NCBI GenBank assembly: GCA_032718475.1
Contig: JAUCBJ010004851.1
Coordinates: 52,791 to 116,790 of the forward strand
Source of the DNA: Nemertoderma westbladi
Lineage: Eukaryota; Xenacoelomorpha; Nemertodermatida; Nemertodermatidae
Length of the DNA stretch: 64,000 nt
Direction: 5' to 3'
Shown in pieces: positions 1 to 10,800 of the stretch. The translations under genes and the position numbers were made by a program. Positions within the stretch are counted from its first letter, which is position 1, and every line of letters begins with the position of its first letter. The notes under the pieces are model-generated. The model was given only the letters and a program-made list of their open reading frames with translations. It was not told the DNA's origin and searched no databases.

Positions 1-455
1 GGCATTTTCGAGGCCAATAATACTAATCCCATATCTTTCGGTAGTCGATTGAGAAAGAGCTCAAGTAATAGTTCATCAGAGGTTGTGTCGCCTAGTTGCT
101 TTTCCATATCACGTAGCATCTGCGACGGTTTTCTGTCACCAAGGTGCTCTGCTGAAAGCAGTTTTTGAAGCTCTTGGTGGCGTGTTGGGGCGAACCTTTC
201 AATTAATGCGGTTTTCAAACCTTCATATGGATTCGGTTTCGGTGGATTTTTAATAACATCTCTGATGTACCGCGCTACATCGGGAGGTAATGCAGCGACA
301 ATGTGGTCAAATCGCGTTTGTTGGACTGTGATTCGTCTTGCTCGAAATTGTGCCTCCACTTGAAGGAACCAAAGTTCAGGATCGTCACTCCAAAAGGGTG
401 GAATTTTAATACTTACGGCGTTAACTGTTGGTGTTGGAGCTTCATTGTCGGACAT
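1..455 (-). CDS. Ty3/gypsy retrotransposon Gag, N-terminal part (runs off the window)
   Basis: The minus strand is open from an ATG at 455 to the window edge, giving 151 codons without a stop. The protein starts MSDNEAPTPTV and reads on through IKIPPFWSDDPELWF, LQVEAQFRARRIT and LGDRKPSQMLRDM. This matches the DUF7041-type Gag N-terminus known from many invertebrate gypsy elements; that identification rests on recalled family pattern, not a search. Gag proteins of this type package element RNA into cytoplasmic particles. An LTR lies just upstream at 529-969 in the same orientation. No frameshift or nonsense codon is visible, so the copy may be fairly young. The zinc knuckle and pol would lie to the left of the window. 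Confidence 0.75.
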   Translation of the reverse strand, partial: MSDNEAPTPTVNAVSIKIPPFWSDDPELWFLQVEAQFRARRITVQQTRFDHIVAALPPDVARYIRDVIKNPPKPNPYEGLKTALIERFAPTRHQELQKLLSAEHLGDRKPSQMLRDMEKQLGDTTSDELLLELFLNRLPKDMGLVLLASKM

Positions 456-504
456 GTTGCTAAGTTCTTGTGTAATATATTACTTGCGTCGGTTTCGTTG
501 TGTT

Positions 505-528
505 CCGTAGTCGTCCGGGTCACCAATT
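505..528 (-). promoter_or_regulatory. Primer-binding-site-like sequence of the gypsy element
   Basis: Directly inside the LTR end, the minus strand reads AATTGGTGACCCGGACG. A TGG-starting stretch next to an LTR is the usual position of a tRNA primer-binding site. The tRNA was not identified. Confidence 0.45.
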
Positions 529-969
529 TGTAGCGGTATCAACAGCAGGAATATATGTAGCTTAATAAAAGTGCAATTAACGCAATTAATCGAAAAGATT
601 TATTTAGTCGTATATTTAATAAATGTTATTTAATGTATATAAAATCTCTTGCCAAAGATGATATACAGTACGCACAAAATACCAATGGAATAGTGCAACC
701 AGCTTATACTCATATTGCACGCACGTACATTGAGCTAAGGAAGTTTGAATGTCGTTCATGCAATATTAATGCCACAGGAACAACATTACGCTGCACAGTC
801 GCCAAAACTTCCTCCAACTGCGTCCATATCGGTTGAGCTGTTGGTTATGAGGGAGGCAGTGGGTGAGGGTAAAATGCTGCCTCGACTGGTTCATCGCATT
901 TGCATGAATGTCCCCACACAAAAGTTCTCTGCGAGACAATTCAACTGATCCAAGGTAGCTGTTGTTACA
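529..969 (-). mobile_element. 5' LTR of the gypsy element
   Basis: A 441-bp segment is bounded by TGT..ACA. Read on the plus strand it starts TGTAGCGGTATCAACAGC and ends GCTGTTGTTACA, so the termini are imperfect inverted copies of each other. On the minus strand it carries an AATAAA signal near its downstream part, as expected for an LTR R region, and it sits directly upstream of the primer-binding-like site and gag. The partner LTR is outside the window, so LTR identity and target duplication cannot be tested. Confidence 0.6.
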
Positions 970-992
970 AAAAATAAATATAATAAATAGGC

Positions 993-1213
993 CTAAGTCC
1001 CGTTCTCTGACTGTCGTTTAATAAAAACGTACATATCAACTTTCTGGCTGAAGGAGAATGACTTCAGTTTATTTTCTATATTGATATTCCCATCGAGTTC
1101 ATTAAAACTTGGAATAACATCACGTTCGTATAGTGTGTCTAACTGTCTCTGTTCAACTGGTAAGGTTTTACGTGGAGTTGGAGGAGGAGATGGAACACAA
1201 GAAGAAGGAACGC
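993..1213 (-). other. Possible terminal coding exon, unidentified
   Basis: On the minus strand a pyrimidine-rich tract ending CACTTTCCAG at 1214 is followed by an open frame of 73 codons ending in TAG at 993-995. The peptide includes VEQRQLDTLYERDVIPSFNE and SFSQKVDMYVFIKRQ and has ordinary protein-like composition. No ATG is needed if this is a 3' exon, but no upstream exon was found. The gypsy LTR begins only 24 bp downstream. It could be a fragment of a broken gene, a piece of another element, or chance. I recognise no family. Confidence 0.2.
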
Positions 1214-1443
1214 CTGGAAAGTGAAAGGGCGGAACCGTTGGCCTGAGTGAACCGCCAGGCTGCCATTAACCTTCTTATGTGGAATTGACTCGGGTAATCA
1301 CGGCCCAGCGGCCAGTGGTCGATACATAAAACTGCAGAGTCGCCGTATTTAAATGGCGAACCGTCGCTCTCACCGCGTCGTGGTAGAGCATCACAATCCA
1401 TTGCTCTCTTTCACGTTTCACGTGAGGCAAGCGGAGGGAGCTT

Positions 1444-2355
1444 CCCAGTGAAAAGTGCGCAAGCGTTTCGCTAAGCATGCAACGCAGGCGTATCTGATGT
1501 GATTCCCAAGAGTTATAGCCCGACCTTTACCACAAGCGATCTACTTGAGTTATGTCACATAAATATCGCAACAACTTGCGTTAAGTGAAATAAAAATCAC
1601 AACAACTTGCATCCAGTCGCATAAAACTCACATGCGATTCACTTACGACTTTCAAGTGTCATGACGCATAAATATCGCAAAAATCTACTGGTTGTGATTT
1701 TTGTGTAATATATTGAGACCTTTTGTGACAGAAAATATGATACAGTAGTTGAATTTTCCACTACTGTTTGATACTATGGGCTTCCATATCATCTGCCTAC
1801 TGTACTTACCTTACATTACATTACACTCTCTAGACATAGAACATTAGACATGCTGTATGAATCAATAGTAGAAATGGTTGGTTATATAAAGGATAATAGA
1901 AATAGATTAGAATAACCATGATACACTTTTAACTATTCCCTATAATTTTAAATTCTATAAAATATATTAATATAATCTCTGTATTCGACAGCCATATTAG
2001 ATAATTCATATTCATCAATTTTTTATTTTAAAACTATTTTATTTCTTGATAGGCAACTTTATTTTAATTAATAATCTTTAGTGGAATTAAATTCATGCGA
2101 TTCGCATTGGGAATTAACGCATGATAATCTCATGGTGTAAAACATGCATAAAATAAGCGTTAAATGAGGTGTGATTCCCATGCGATTTACATGCACGGAA
2201 TCATATGCGTAAAATAAGTTGTGAATCGCATGCGTGGAATCGCTTCCCTATTTTACATGCGAATCACAAGAGTTTTATCGCTATTTATTGAGCCGCAATA
2301 AAAACGCATGACGCTTTAAAATCACTTGTAATACGCATGCGCATTTTTCACTGGG
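1444..2355. mobile_element. Non-autonomous inverted-repeat element, about 0.9 kb
   Basis: The left end reads CCCAGTGAAAAGTGCGCAA and the reverse complement of the right end reads CCCAGTGAAAAATGCGCAT, giving a terminal inverted repeat of about 20 bp with few mismatches. The flanks do not show a clear target duplication. The interior is non-coding and AT-rich. Many copies of ATGCGATT/AATCGCAT-type words are concentrated in both subterminal zones (1530-1700 and 2090-2345), which is typical of transposase-binding subterminal repeats. The superfamily is not assigned. Confidence 0.5.
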
Positions 2356-2919
2356 GTAGGTACGATACGAGTCGGGTTACCAACATAATTCCCATTGTGG
2401 CCATATACACAACAGTGCTTACTCATAATCACCCATAATATGTGAGTGACAATGCAGAATACACTGCACTAACTAAAGCTCTTTTTTTCTCTTCTTTTTT
2501 AAATCACCTACTTTTGAAAATTTCATCAAAAATAGGTTTTTTCGGTTTTTTTAGTTTAATGTACTATAAATCAGGGCTACTTCTATACACAAGGACTTGG
2601 GACAACTTTTGCCCAATATTTTCTTGATCAACATAAACACTGTTTGTCAGCAATTAATTCTGTAATTAATTAATTAATAATTAATTTTTGTACTAACTGT
2701 AGAGTGCTGTACTACTGTATAGAGCATTAATAGGAGATTCTAACAGTATACATTTTATAGCTGTAGGCCTATTGTGCTAATGCAAATTATACACATGCAT
2801 CCTCTATCATAAAATATGTTCAAATCATATTAATTACAGAATTATGTAATATCTATATACAGATATAACTGTATAATACAAAACCTTAAAAAACCTTTCG
2901 GTTTTTTTAAAAAACTTAA

Positions 2920-3300
2920 CAAGAAATGGATTTTTTGACCCCGAAAACCTTACAGTGGATTATTTTGTTTTGCATTTATTATAACCGGGGCTGTATTCCT
3001 GAATTTCCAGCTTCCGTTTAATGTTTTGGTTAGAAAATGTCGGCCGTCATGTACCTGGCAGTCTACTGCAATCAGTTATTGACTCAACAAAAACCACTCC
3101 ACTTGAATCTCCGCCCTCGAAAACCTATAGTGCATGGTTTCCCTTATTTATAGCCACAATAACATGGGGAATCAAATATCATAAAAAATTACCCCGTTAC
3201 CATGGCAACAGAACGACGTGATATGACCATGAAAATGTCAGAAATGGATTTCTCGACCCCGAAAACCCTATAATGGACTATTTTGTTTTACATTTAAAGC
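2920..3300 (+). repeat. Three loose copies of a GACCCCGAAAACC-type repeat
   Basis: Related stretches start near 2924, 3112 and 3238, each with a core like GACCCCGAAAACC followed by a TATAATGGACTATTTT-like tail. The outer two are clearly alike over about 55 bp. Related cores occur at 28030-28080 (plus) and 44090-44160 (minus). The rest of 2356-3734 is AT-rich and I see no gene in it, apart from a perfect CCCCGCTAGCGGGG palindrome near 3328. Confidence 0.45.
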
Positions 3301-3734
3301 CGGTTTAGTATGAGAACTGAATGGACCCCGCTAGCGGGGGCTTACTTTTAGCTCTGGCAGTCCTGTAGTAGAGTAGTCAGCTTGGTTTTAACTGAATCGC
3401 TAAATACAATAATAGTGTTTTGGTAATAGGCCCACTACTGTAGGCCTACTAATGGAAATGACTCTCTTCTTCAGGCTAAAACTATAAGGAACTCTCTGAC
3501 TCTAACTAACCGAAAGACTAATTGGTCAAACATACGCCTATTGAGATTGTGATTGAGATTTATTTATACCGAGTTGGTCGTACACATTAATTATAACAAT
3601 AATAATTGCATTATATTTAATTCACAGTGGTAAGCATTTTATAATTTAAAAATTTGCATTAAAGGGATTTAGTTTTTGAGTGTAGATAGTGCACTGATAG
3701 TAGTTGACAGTAGCCGAAGCTACAGTAGTTTTGT

Positions 3735-4383
3735 CAACAAAAATAAGCACAACTAGATGGATTGGCTGAGTTGCTGGTTGATAAAAGATAATGGAGTAGG
3801 TTAACTAGACCAGGTAGACTCTCGGGTTCAAAGGTCACATCAGCGGCGACAATAATATTATATACATCTCTGTCAACCGTTTGATCGTAACTAGACAAAC
3901 TCAAATCAAGGGGCTACACTCTTATGTACAATCATTTTGAAGCTGATGACTCTGTTTGCATTGAGAAGACTTCGAGTTGAGGCAGTTAATGCGAATATTC
4001 TCGCGTAAATTCTCCAGAACGTTTACGTTCGCGTCCGTAAACGTGTACCCCGTAGGAAGTGACGTCATACACGTAATTGTATCGGACAAACCCGCGCCGC
4101 AACCCAACTCTAGGGTTCCTTTACCATCCGTTAGATGGAATCGCCATCTCAACCACTCCGTCAGCGAGAATCCCGCGGGCCAGCTAACAAACCCGGTAGT
4201 TCCCGCAGAAAGGGTGACAATGTTCTCGCGAATAGTCACGCAGCAGTCGTAGGGTAAAACGTAAGTCCGGAAGCAGCTGGTATGCGAATCGGGTCGAGCC
4301 ATAAGTGGAGAGAATCTTTCATACACCATGTCGCTAACTTCGGTAACATTATTAATGAGAAAGCAAGTTCTCGAGGGTGGGAA
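3735..4383 (-). pseudogene. EEF2KMT (FAM86) pseudogene fragment, copy 1
   Basis: The minus strand is very similar to codons of the intact EEF2KMT gene at 44786-45913, from the region encoding FPPSRT through the methyltransferase core to about the CAYIS region. Breaks are visible. About 20 bp is missing just after the FPPSRT codons. A TAA falls after the HQLQNDCT segment where the intact gene continues, and homology continues past that stop to about 3735. The homology starts abruptly at 4383, so N-terminal coding sequence is absent. It has no introns, like the intact gene. It shares its upstream flank with copy 2 (27158-27565), so the two are duplicates of one pseudogene and not independent retrocopies. 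Confidence 0.8.
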
Positions 4384-4740
4384 CACAGTAGGAATACCTT
4401 AGTTGGGGTATCCCAGTAACGTGGTTACCGGGATATTCAGCCATGACCGGGATAATTTTGATAAAATGGTAAGACAGTTTAAGGGATTGCAAATAACTAC
4501 ACACAATACCAAACAGGATAATTTAAAATCGAAGATTTATTGTAAAATAAATCCCCATCCTATTGTAAAATTGTTTTATACTATAGAACATTTAGTAGTG
4601 AAACTTATTTATCCTATTGTAAAATTTTCATATTTTGGGGTTTTCTCTTTCATCTGATACAGAATTTAATGGATATTTCAAATACTGTAATACAGTAAAA
4701 CGGCTTGGCGAGATCTTTTTTAAATCTTGAGTTATCGCTG
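3994..4740. repeat. Left copy of a 0.75-kb duplicated host segment
   Basis: This segment matches 27158-27921 over its whole length. It includes part of the EEF2KMT pseudogene and about 350 bp of flank (from GGGGTATCCCAGTAACGTGG to GAGTTATCGCTG). It abuts BEL leader sequence at 4741, whereas the right copy continues into host sequence. Confidence 0.8.
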
Positions 4741-5053
4741 CAATCACCTCAGACCTAACAACAGTTAGACAACAATCCGGCCTACCAATTATTTATACAA
4801 TCTGAGCAGGCTTACACGCCTTCTGCTCAATATTACACTTACAGATAAATAAAACTGACAGAAATAAGTAAAATCCCAATAAAAACCAGGGCTGCAGTCC
4901 CCGATTTAATATTAAGACCTACCGGTATATAATTATCACAATCGAAATAATACTGCTGTACCTGTAAGTACCGGCCCGGATCAGGCGTACAGTTTACCGT
5001 CCTACCGGTACTTTATTGCCTACGGCGCAATAAAGAAACTTGAAATCTATTAA
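4741..5053 (-). mobile_element. Orphan fragment of BEL element A leader
   Basis: These 313 bp match 25758-26070, the leader that follows the 5' LTR of element A. Here the leader lies on the far side of the 3' LTR, where host DNA would be expected. That layout points to a former tandem LTR-body-LTR array or an unequal exchange, later cut at 4740/4741. Confidence 0.8.
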
Positions 5054-7812
5054 TGTTCGCGCTTTTAGACCTTTAGCAGTTTAACCTGCCAATTTTAGTT
5101 GTCCTCTTGTTTATAAATCGACTTTAGCCCTTTACCAATTACCTGGTGTACTGAAGTTACATCAGCCAGTGCCGGATTAACCTTAAGGCATATAAGGCAC
5201 GTGCCTTAAGGCCAGCCGAAAATACGGGCCATTTTTTCTCAGCGAGTCATTCCTGTGAAAATAATATTTTAATCTGAAAAGTCCACATTTTTTCTCACTA
5301 AAATTTGTAGAAAACAGAGCAAGAAAGTGCTTCTTTCGACTACTCTCTATCCCTAAATTTGTGATAGAAAGTGCAAAATTCTAGCTCAGTCGACCGACAG
5401 GTGCTGTTTTATTACTTCGAGACCTAATGGCAGGGAAATAATAAAACAAGGGCAGTAAAACTTTAAAGTGCTAATTATGAACAATGGATAATTTTATTTT
5501 ATTTATTTGTGGGCAATTATTTGTAGTTATGCTCTTAAACTTTCTAGAACAACCAAATAATGACGTGGTGGTGACATACTGGAAACACTGTACATAGTAA
5601 ATGTATGGCGTGGAGATATGGTAGTGCGAAATTTTTTTTTTTACCGGAAACGAGTTTTATAAATATAGGCCCTAATAGATAAAAAAGGATAAATTATGTA
5701 GTAGTAGATAAAATAGTTGTTGATAAAATAGTTGTTGATAAAAAAAACGCGTCAGAAATAACTTTTTGTTACTAATTTAATTTAATTTAACCGAAATTCA
5801 GATGTTCTGCCCTCGTGTATTAAATTTTGCATTCGATGGCGTTTTAGGTGCAATTTCTGCAAAACCTAAAACTCTCGGACAGCATAATTGAATTTGGTTA
5901 AAATAAAATTAGTGACAAATAGTGCTTATTTCCGAGACTGTTCTCTTATAGAAGATCATTACTTTATTAGAGCACAAGCCCACAATTTTGGTGTGTTATA
6001 TTTCTCAGCAAGTCCTGTAAAGATAAGTACCGTGCAAAACCTACAGAAAATAAATACCACATTTTATTCAAAATTGCGATACGATCATTTTGTAGTTTGA
6101 TAGAAAGGCTTTCATAAGGTAACATTTAATTATTTTTGACCAAAAAACTGCTCTTCAACAACATAATATAAAATGCTGATATTTATTTTATTTTCATAGA
6201 AAATAGCCTACATATCTAGGTTCATTTTACCAAAGTCTTGGACCAAGAACTTCAATGCAGGTGGTATTACAGATCCTTAAACATGAGCTAATTTACATAT
6301 AAATGTCTCAAAATTTATAGAATTTTTGAAATAAACCGACCTGCTCAAAAAGTGCCATATTTTTCGAATAAACGGCTTATGAAGCTCTCTATACTCAGTT
6401 TCCGTAGTATATAAAAGATCACATATCATTGTGTTAAGTATTCAGAATAGTAACTTAATAAATAAAACAAATAGATTTGGGGTAATGGTCCCATTAATAT
6501 ATTAAAAATTAAAGCTAGAGAAATTGTACCAAAACCATTACACTTTTTATAGCAAAGGCTTTATAGGCATAATATGCCGTTCAGTAATGTTAAAAATTCT
6601 TGATGAAAACTATTTGTGCAAAGTACTTATAATTAAAGTACTTAGTAGTTATTTGCACGCAGTCATCCAACGAAAATACTTTATATTTCCTTCGCAACAT
6701 TTTCACAATTTCAGTTGTTTTTAGCAGCTTTTTCTTTTGAAAGGGTTTGCGGAAAAATTATATCTTCGGGCCATTTTTGGAAATTACTAAAATGTGCCTT
6801 AGGGCCACCAGAGGCTTAATCCGGCACTGACATCAGCCGAAGCCAGTCCGTGCGCGGCGTATGACCCACGGTGTGGGAGACTGGATTCGGATTGCAGTGT
6901 AGACCTACTGTATTATTCGATTGATCGCTACTATATAATTTCTGACAAATATATTTACTTTCGGGGAAATATTAACAGTTCCTTTATGACGTGGCGCTCT
7001 AAGTATAAAAACAGAGTTATGACTTATACTAATCACAACTAGATGGCCACAGAGTTTCGTAAATAGCGCATTCTTTAGGAGATGCTTTATTAACCTTCAC
7101 ACTACTTCACACTACTTTACACTAGTTCGCACTAATCTGCCGACCATCACTGAATTTGATCATATATAAGGAGAATTGCAACTGACACACGTAGGGATTA
7201 TGAAATAGCATTTAATGCACACTAAAACCACTGTAATGTAAGTCGCAATTGCTACCGGTAAACCTGTTCCTCTAACCTTTAGTAATCAATAAGATTGAGG
7301 GGTTTATGATTATTTATCGGTATTCTCCAAATAATAACATCAATATCCATTAATATAACAACAATTAATACTATAAAACAGAAGTAAAACAGTGCGGTGA
7401 AATGAGTTGTTCAGAGTCAGGTGAAAATTATAATGCATGAAATGTGTATCCAAGGTTAATAGATTTACGTTCTTATAACCAAGGACATCTGATGTTCCTA
7501 GGCCAAAGTCTGAAACTTCCGTACAGAAGCACAGAATTCTGAGTTGTTCTGATTCTCAGAAAATAGTAAACAAAGAGCATAATGCATTGCGCGAGTTTCC
7601 ATAGGTTTCTGTTAGCCGTAAAGTGAAAATTGCTCTGATTGGCTGAATAAGACAGAACAAAGAACTTCCAAGTACACAAAGAATCAGCTGACAGATTTCG
7701 TCATCTTGGTTCTAATTCCTTCCCATCGCGTAGTGGGATAATTTTAGGGCTATTTTAGAGTATTCTGCGCATTGCGTAAAAATGACTTGTTATGTCTGGA
7801 AAAGCTTTTACA
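5054..7812 (-). mobile_element. 3' LTR of element A, split by a hAT-like insertion
   Basis: After removing the insertion and its 8-bp duplication, the LTR is about 1,088 bp and matches 26071-27157 nearly base for base. It ends AAAAGCTTTTACA at 7812 and begins TGTTCGCGC at 5054, read on the plus strand. The intact right LTR has a single ACATCAGC at the insertion point, which gives a direct empty-site comparison. Small open frames such as 7473-7679 are present in both LTRs only because the LTRs are copies. Confidence 0.85.
5167..6829. mobile_element. hAT-like non-autonomous DNA transposon, 1.66 kb
   Basis: The element starts CAGTGCCGGATTAA and ends with its exact inverse TTAATCCGGCACTG, giving a 14-bp perfect terminal inverted repeat. 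It is flanked by a perfect 8-bp target duplication ACATCAGC (5159-5166 and 6830-6837). The 8-bp duplication and CAGTG-type ends are hAT hallmarks. The interior is AT-rich; only short open frames occur and no transposase could be recognised, so it would depend on a related active element. It inserted into the 3' LTR of element A after A had arrived. Confidence 0.85.
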
Positions 7813-7890
7813 CTGCTCCCATAAAATGGGATTTAAGTCTATAAAATATAAAAAATCACAGTTTCTAAAATACAAAAATACTCTAAACTA

Positions 7891-10800
7891 TTAGTCCTTC
7901 TTTCGTGAACGGCGTTTACGAAGTTTTTTGAGGCTAGTAAGAGTCCTTTTCTCTTTCGGGCGAGCCACTTTACTAGGAGGGCTATAACTCCTGGGTGAGG
8001 GGTGCAATACAATTGCATCGGAAGGTTTTGGATTACGGTCGGTGTATCCGCCGGTCGAGGTACCTGGTTGATCGATATCAACCTCAGTAGAACGAGGTCG
8101 AACAACCTTTAGAGCGCGTTTCAGGACAGCAGCTTTTACTGGTACCTGTCGGGTCGTTTGCACGAGAGCGGTAGGTTGACCGTGAGTAGTGAGAAATTTC
8201 CTCGGTTTGATGGTTCTTTCCAACTCGCATTGTCTGGCTCTATATTCATATGGTCATCTATGAACTTCTTGTAGCTCTGGATGCGAGTTTATGAACAAGT
8301 CACCATATTCCGGATCTTGACGGATGAAGTTGATCAAGTTATAGGAATTCAGTTTGTTAGGATTAATATTCCTAAGGTACTTGCGAACAAATTTAGTTGA
8401 AATATTCTCGCCAACACGCTTCATCAGCTCGTAGCTAGGAGTGCGAGATTTTTGCTCGACAGAAGCAAAAAGATAGGGGTGAAACGCATAGACTCCTTCA
8501 TAAGCATGTCCAGGATAGTATCGATGACGTGATTCGCAATGGAGATCCGCGTTAACTTCCCAAGCTCTGATATAACACAGGGCAACCATTTCGTCTACGC
8601 TTTCTAGATCTCGGTTGAAAGGGCAATCGAAACTTGCGTGTCCTTTAAACTGACAATGATGACATTAAGTAATAAATTGAGGACAGACTGCGAAGATGTG
8701 TAGATTATTGAGTCTACAATACGCACAATAAATCTCCATAGCAGGTTGATCTTTAAAGTAGGACCAGGGTACGCTGGAGTCCACCGTGTAAAGTGATCTC
8801 GTGATGCGCATAATCGGCAACGTTTCCTAGAAACATAATTGGCATGCCGATAATCGTATGCTGTGAGACATTGTGGACCTTGATACCATTCCAGCACGTA
8901 ATCATTGTCACTGCTCCTGGGCGCTCTGGGTTGAATCTCCTCGGACTCTAAGCAAATTGGTTCATCTTCCAATTGCATAGCTGAGGTAGGTGTAGCTGTT
9001 TCTTCAAGTGAACCCATTGTTTGAACTTCCACAATAGAATAACCCGTGGGAATTCGGGGTCTTTGTATGACAGATGAATGTAAGTTCTGTATACAAACGT
9101 CCTTAAAAATAGCGAATCCAGCGCTGTCCAACTTCTCAGCAGCTGAGTCTCTTAAGCTGAGCTTGGTTAAAGCGCGGTCTTTGAGCTGACTATCCACATT
9201 GTGGAACGGAGTCAGAAAACGCCTAAAGCATTCAAATCGGATGAATTTATTGTGTTCATCTAGCTTGGCGAGTTTGGTTCCAAGCAGTAAGGGATGAGCG
9301 CGTATAGTGCGTCTTCACACATCGGCTAGCCAACCGGCAAGTGCGGCGTTCTCGAAGATAGTGTATATAGCTAATGAGAGGCGGAGTGGAACACTCATAA
9401 AGCTATAGTTGACGCCAGGTGCGGTTAATGGTCCGTCAAAGTATAATCGAGAATAATGATCTCCATATACTTGTTGGTAGCTGACAGGGTTTCTGACTTT
9501 GAAATTCCATCCGTATTCTTGGATGTCCGATAGAGGTTCGTTGTACTTTATTGATTCCGCTTGATGTAGCATACATAGTTCGGAAGAAGCCTCGACCTTC
9601 TGCCCATGGCGCAATCAGCTGGGTATCTACAAAAGGATATGGGATATTCTCCATATTTCTGAAGTCATTTTGGTGATCTCCATAAACATCTGAGCCGATT
9701 TTAAGGATTCTCTCGTCAAACAGCATCTCGAGCACTGGCTGGGGTAGCATCGATCCATTTATACCCATGGCCAGTTTGCGCTCGGTATCGGTAACATAAC
9801 GCTGCACGAGTTCGAATTGTCCATGTCGGAGTTTCTTTTGTATCTCGGTGAGAGTCTCAAAAGAATAATCGATCACGTCGGAACACGCTCGAGTAAACAC
9901 ATGGGTAGAACCAGCTAGTCCACGTATGTGTATTATTCGCGTAGTTCCCAGTTCTCCAACCGGAAGGCTACCTTCGTTATCGTAAGTGACAACTCCATAC
10001 ATTTCGATAACATTAAGAGTTTCGTTCCACTCTTTGGTGGTGTTTTCTATGGTCATACCCACTGGATGCCATAAGGTGGCACATTCACTTGCGTTACGTA
10101 GATCGCTATACTTCAGATAATGTGTAGTATAAGTCTCTGCATCTCCATATCGCTGTATTCTCTCTTCCTCGAATAATACATCGAGATTCCAATGGACTAA
10201 TCGAGTTTTAATAAATCCATCGAGATTATACTGAGGCATTATGTCCTTTTATATTCTTGAAACATTATAAGGTTTTCTGAATGAGTTTACTTTAACCAAT
10301 TGATCTACATGTTTCTGTAGTTGTTCGAGTTCGACAAGATCTAGGGGGTTTATCAGTGGTAGAAACCTTAAACTGTGTGTAGTATCTTCTGGTTTCACCA
10401 TATAATATTGAGTTAAATTGACATAATAGGGGTGGTCTTTGATCCCATAAAATGAGTTCGGTAAAGGTCTAGCGCGTAGGTTGACCTCGTGTACCATACA
10501 ACGGACAAGATCCGCTCGATTGTCTGGAGGTTCAACGAGTATACCGTCGACACGAGCCGCCTCGATTGGCGGACATTGTAACATAGGAGCGTCAGCGATA
10601 AGATCTCTAGATCTTAAGTTGATATCAACCGGTTGGGGTTGTACCGTGGCGAAGAGTTTGTCTCCGAAATTGGGAACCATCGAAGGATGAATGATGGTTT
10701 TGGAATAGAGATCAGTCATAAGGATTTGACTTCTGGCTGGGCTAAAGCTCTTCTTCTCTTTTATCCATTTCGATGTGCTTCTCCTCTAGCTGATTTTCTT

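Noticed and set aside
5888-6724. Two short frames inside the hAT-like element as transposase remnants
   Set aside because: No hAT transposase motif could be seen in them.
7473-7679. A 68-residue frame also present at 26818-27024
   Set aside because: Both copies lie in the two LTRs of element A and are alike only because LTRs are duplicates.
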